Part shown: one piece after another, positions 62,756 to 64,000 of the stretch
How positions within the stretch are numbered: position 1 is the first letter of the stretch
Layout of the letters: every line of letters begins with the position of its first letter
Notes under the pieces: generated by a model
What the model was told of the DNA's origin: nothing
Database searches by the model: none
Seen by the model: only the letters and a program-made list of their open reading frames with translations
Program-made: the position numbers and the translations under genes
Assembly (NCBI RefSeq): GCF_014645835.1
Contig: NZ_BMMM01000013.1
Location: 266,279-330,278, forward strand
Length of the DNA stretch: 64,000 nt
Source: Streptomyces albiflavescens
GTDB taxonomy: Bacteria > Actinomycetota > Actinomycetes > Streptomycetales > Streptomycetaceae
Direction: 5' to 3'

Positions 62756-63100
62756 TGTTCCACCGGCGCCGTCCGGCCTCGGATACGGGCGGGGGAGCGG
62801 CTTTCGTATCGGCACCGCACGGTCGCCGCAGGCGGAGTCGACGAGAGGATCCCGGCTCGCTGCGACGTGGTCGGGGAACTGCGATGCGGTCGTTCTCCGG
62901 TTCACGCAGGTGCAGTTGAATTCGCGCCCGGCCGACGTCCATGGGGCGCACCTGATGGCATACGACGCCGCGGCACCGTCTGGGGGACTGACGCCATCTC
63001 AACTTGCGTGCCGATTCGGCTGCTTCGGTGACGACACCGGTGGACAGGATCACCCTCCCTCCCTATTGTTCGTTCGAACGAACAGAGTCGGAGGACAGTC
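62756..63100. other. Divergent TetR/SDR intergenic region
   Basis: About 345 bp. No gene is supported. The functional site seen is the palindrome at 63067-63084. Confidence 0.5.
63067..63084. promoter_or_regulatory. TetR operator, perfect 18-bp palindrome
   Basis: TGTTCGTTCGAACGAACA, 16 bp before the SDR start and overlapping its likely promoter/leader. Each half contains GTTCGTTC. Repression by the adjacent TetR protein is the natural reading. Confidence 0.75.
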
Positions 63101-63892
63101 GTGCACATTGCTGGGGCAACCGTTCTGATCACCGGAGTGACGGGCGGCATCGGCGGGTCGCTCGCCGCCGAACTGTCGGCCCGGGGTGCCGACCTCATTC
63201 TCACGGGCCGGCGTCGCGAGGCACTGGAGCCACTCGCCGAACGCCTTGGTGCCCGGACCATCCTCGCCGATCTCGCTGATCCGGACGATGTCCAACGCCT
63301 CGCCGCGGAGGCCACCGGCACGCAGATCCTCGTCGCCAACGCGGCCCTGCCCTCCAGTGGCGACGTGCTCGACTACACGCCTGAGCAGATCGATCGTGCG
63401 CTCGCGGTGAACCTGCGCGCACCCGCAATGCTCGCGCGCTTGCTGGCTCCGGAGATGGTGGCGGCGGCGCGCGGGCACATCTGCTTCGTCGGATCGCTGT
63501 CAGGGATGGCGGCGACCAAGTCGTCGTCCATGTACACCGCGACGAAGTTCGGGCTCCGGGGCTTCTCACTGTCCTTCCGTCAGGACCTGCACGGCACGGG
63601 CGTGGGGGTCTCGATTGTCCAGCCCGGTTTCGTACGCGACCTGGGGATGTTCGCAAAGACGGGTTCGCCGACGCCCGGCGGCGTACGCACCGTTTCGCCG
63701 GAGCGGGTCGTCAAGGGCGTGATGCGGGCCATCGAGCGCGATGTCGCCGAGATCAACGTCGCTCCGCTCGAACTGAAGTTCCTCACCAAGGTCGCGTCGC
63801 AGTTCCCCGGGTTCTCGGAGCGAGTTCAGCGCTTGGCGAAGGCAGAGCCGACCATGGGCGCCATTGTGGCGGCGCAGCGGTCGAGCCGCTGA
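63101..63892 (+). CDS. Short-chain dehydrogenase/reductase
   Basis: A 263-aa classical SDR. TGVTGGIGGSLAAEL binds the dinucleotide, NAALPSSGDVLDY follows, and the active site has Ser in GSLSGMAA and YTATKFGLRG (Tyr-x3-Lys). GTG 63101 has GGAGG six nt upstream. The C-terminal VAPLELKFLTKVASQFPG resembles mycobacterial-type SDRs acting on hydrophobic alcohols. Controlled by the adjacent TetR protein. Confidence 0.92.
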   Translation: MHIAGATVLITGVTGGIGGSLAAELSARGADLILTGRRREALEPLAERLGARTILADLADPDDVQRLAAEATGTQILVANAALPSSGDVLDYTPEQIDRALAVNLRAPAMLARLLAPEMVAAARGHICFVGSLSGMAATKSSSMYTATKFGLRGFSLSFRQDLHGTGVGVSIVQPGFVRDLGMFAKTGSPTPGGVRTVSPERVVKGVMRAIERDVAEINVAPLELKFLTKVASQFPGFSERVQRLAKAEPTMGAIVAAQRSSR

Positions 63893-64000
63893 TCAGCCGA
63901 CAGCCCAACCACGGTGATTCGCTGGCTGATTGCCACGGGGAGTCGCTCAAGCAACCGCCTGACAACCGACGGCACGGGCGTGGGGGTCTCAGATGGCCCG

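Noticed and set aside
63591..63991. 22-bp exact repeat (63591-63612 and 63970-63991) in and after the SDR gene
   Set aside because: It encodes the common string GTGVGVS in GC-rich codons; could be chance, and the second copy is too near the window edge to interpret.
1..64000. CRISPR arrays, rRNA genes, replication origin, prophage genes, paired attachment sites
   Set aside because: No spaced direct-repeat array, rRNA sequence, phage structural gene or second copy of the tRNA 3' end was found by reading.

Overview
The window looks like a chromosome-arm segment of a Streptomyces or close relative. It has very high GC with strong third-position GC bias, Streptomyces-type Shine-Dalgarno sites, GTG/TTG starts, Tat signal peptides, a sugar-importer operon with no ATPase of its own, many LysR/TetR/LacI regulators, several broken genes and IS remnants. 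One TTA (bldA-type) codon was noticed. All calls come from reading the sequence; no database search was run.

Left end (1-3.9 kb, minus strand): two tiny ORFs with good ribosome sites lead into a stop/start-overlapping set of a 51-aa peptide gene, an APH-fold kinase gene and an ABC exporter gene that runs off the window. This resembles an undescribed RiPP-like micro-operon. An initiator-type tRNA-Met with a hairpin terminator follows at 4.1 kb. From 4.3 to 13.4 kb is a fructan locus: GH32, GH172 (DUF2961), a LacI repressor with two operators, a sugar-binding lipoprotein, two permeases, and a GH91 inulin fructotransferase whose Tat signal peptide sits in a separate upstream frame. The inferred flow is inulin to difructose anhydride outside the cell, import, then cleavage to fructose.

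13.5-31 kb is mixed metabolism: LysR/EamA; a diaminopropionate ammonia-lyase-like gene with LysE exporter, LysR regulator and a remnant amidase; a membrane-anchored Mrr-type nuclease with a small partner; VOC and isochorismatase proteins; a PAS/GAF/SpoIIE phosphatase that has lost its normal stop; a degenerate cupin and a nitroreductase; then two successive ECF41-type sigma factor modules, one with an NmrA-like epimerase and one with an FAD oxidoreductase. 32-32.7 kb is an IS graveyard in which an IS630-type fragment abuts a MarR fragment.

33-38.7 kb is a coherent membrane-lipid regulon: patatin, PAP2 protein, unknown protein and flippase-like protein in one coupled operon, a TetR regulator, and a divergent YhgE/DUF3533-like membrane protein. 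Both promoters carry an identical 25-bp AT-rich box and a matching palindrome. 38.8-47.3 kb is a dormancy/stress island of the kind DosR/OsdR controls (Acg nitroreductase, CBS-BON, cNMP-binding, universal stress proteins, SulP, PPK2), with a DosR-like box but a broken sensor kinase, a broken carbamate kinase and damaged stress proteins.

Right end: GH78 rhamnosidase with palindromic operators; an MMPL transporter with a NarL-type two-component pair; a second PAP2 protein; a gluzincin metallopeptidase whose C-terminal domain resembles the whole of a convergent 75-aa protein; an HAD protein; and a TetR/SDR pair with a perfect 18-bp operator.
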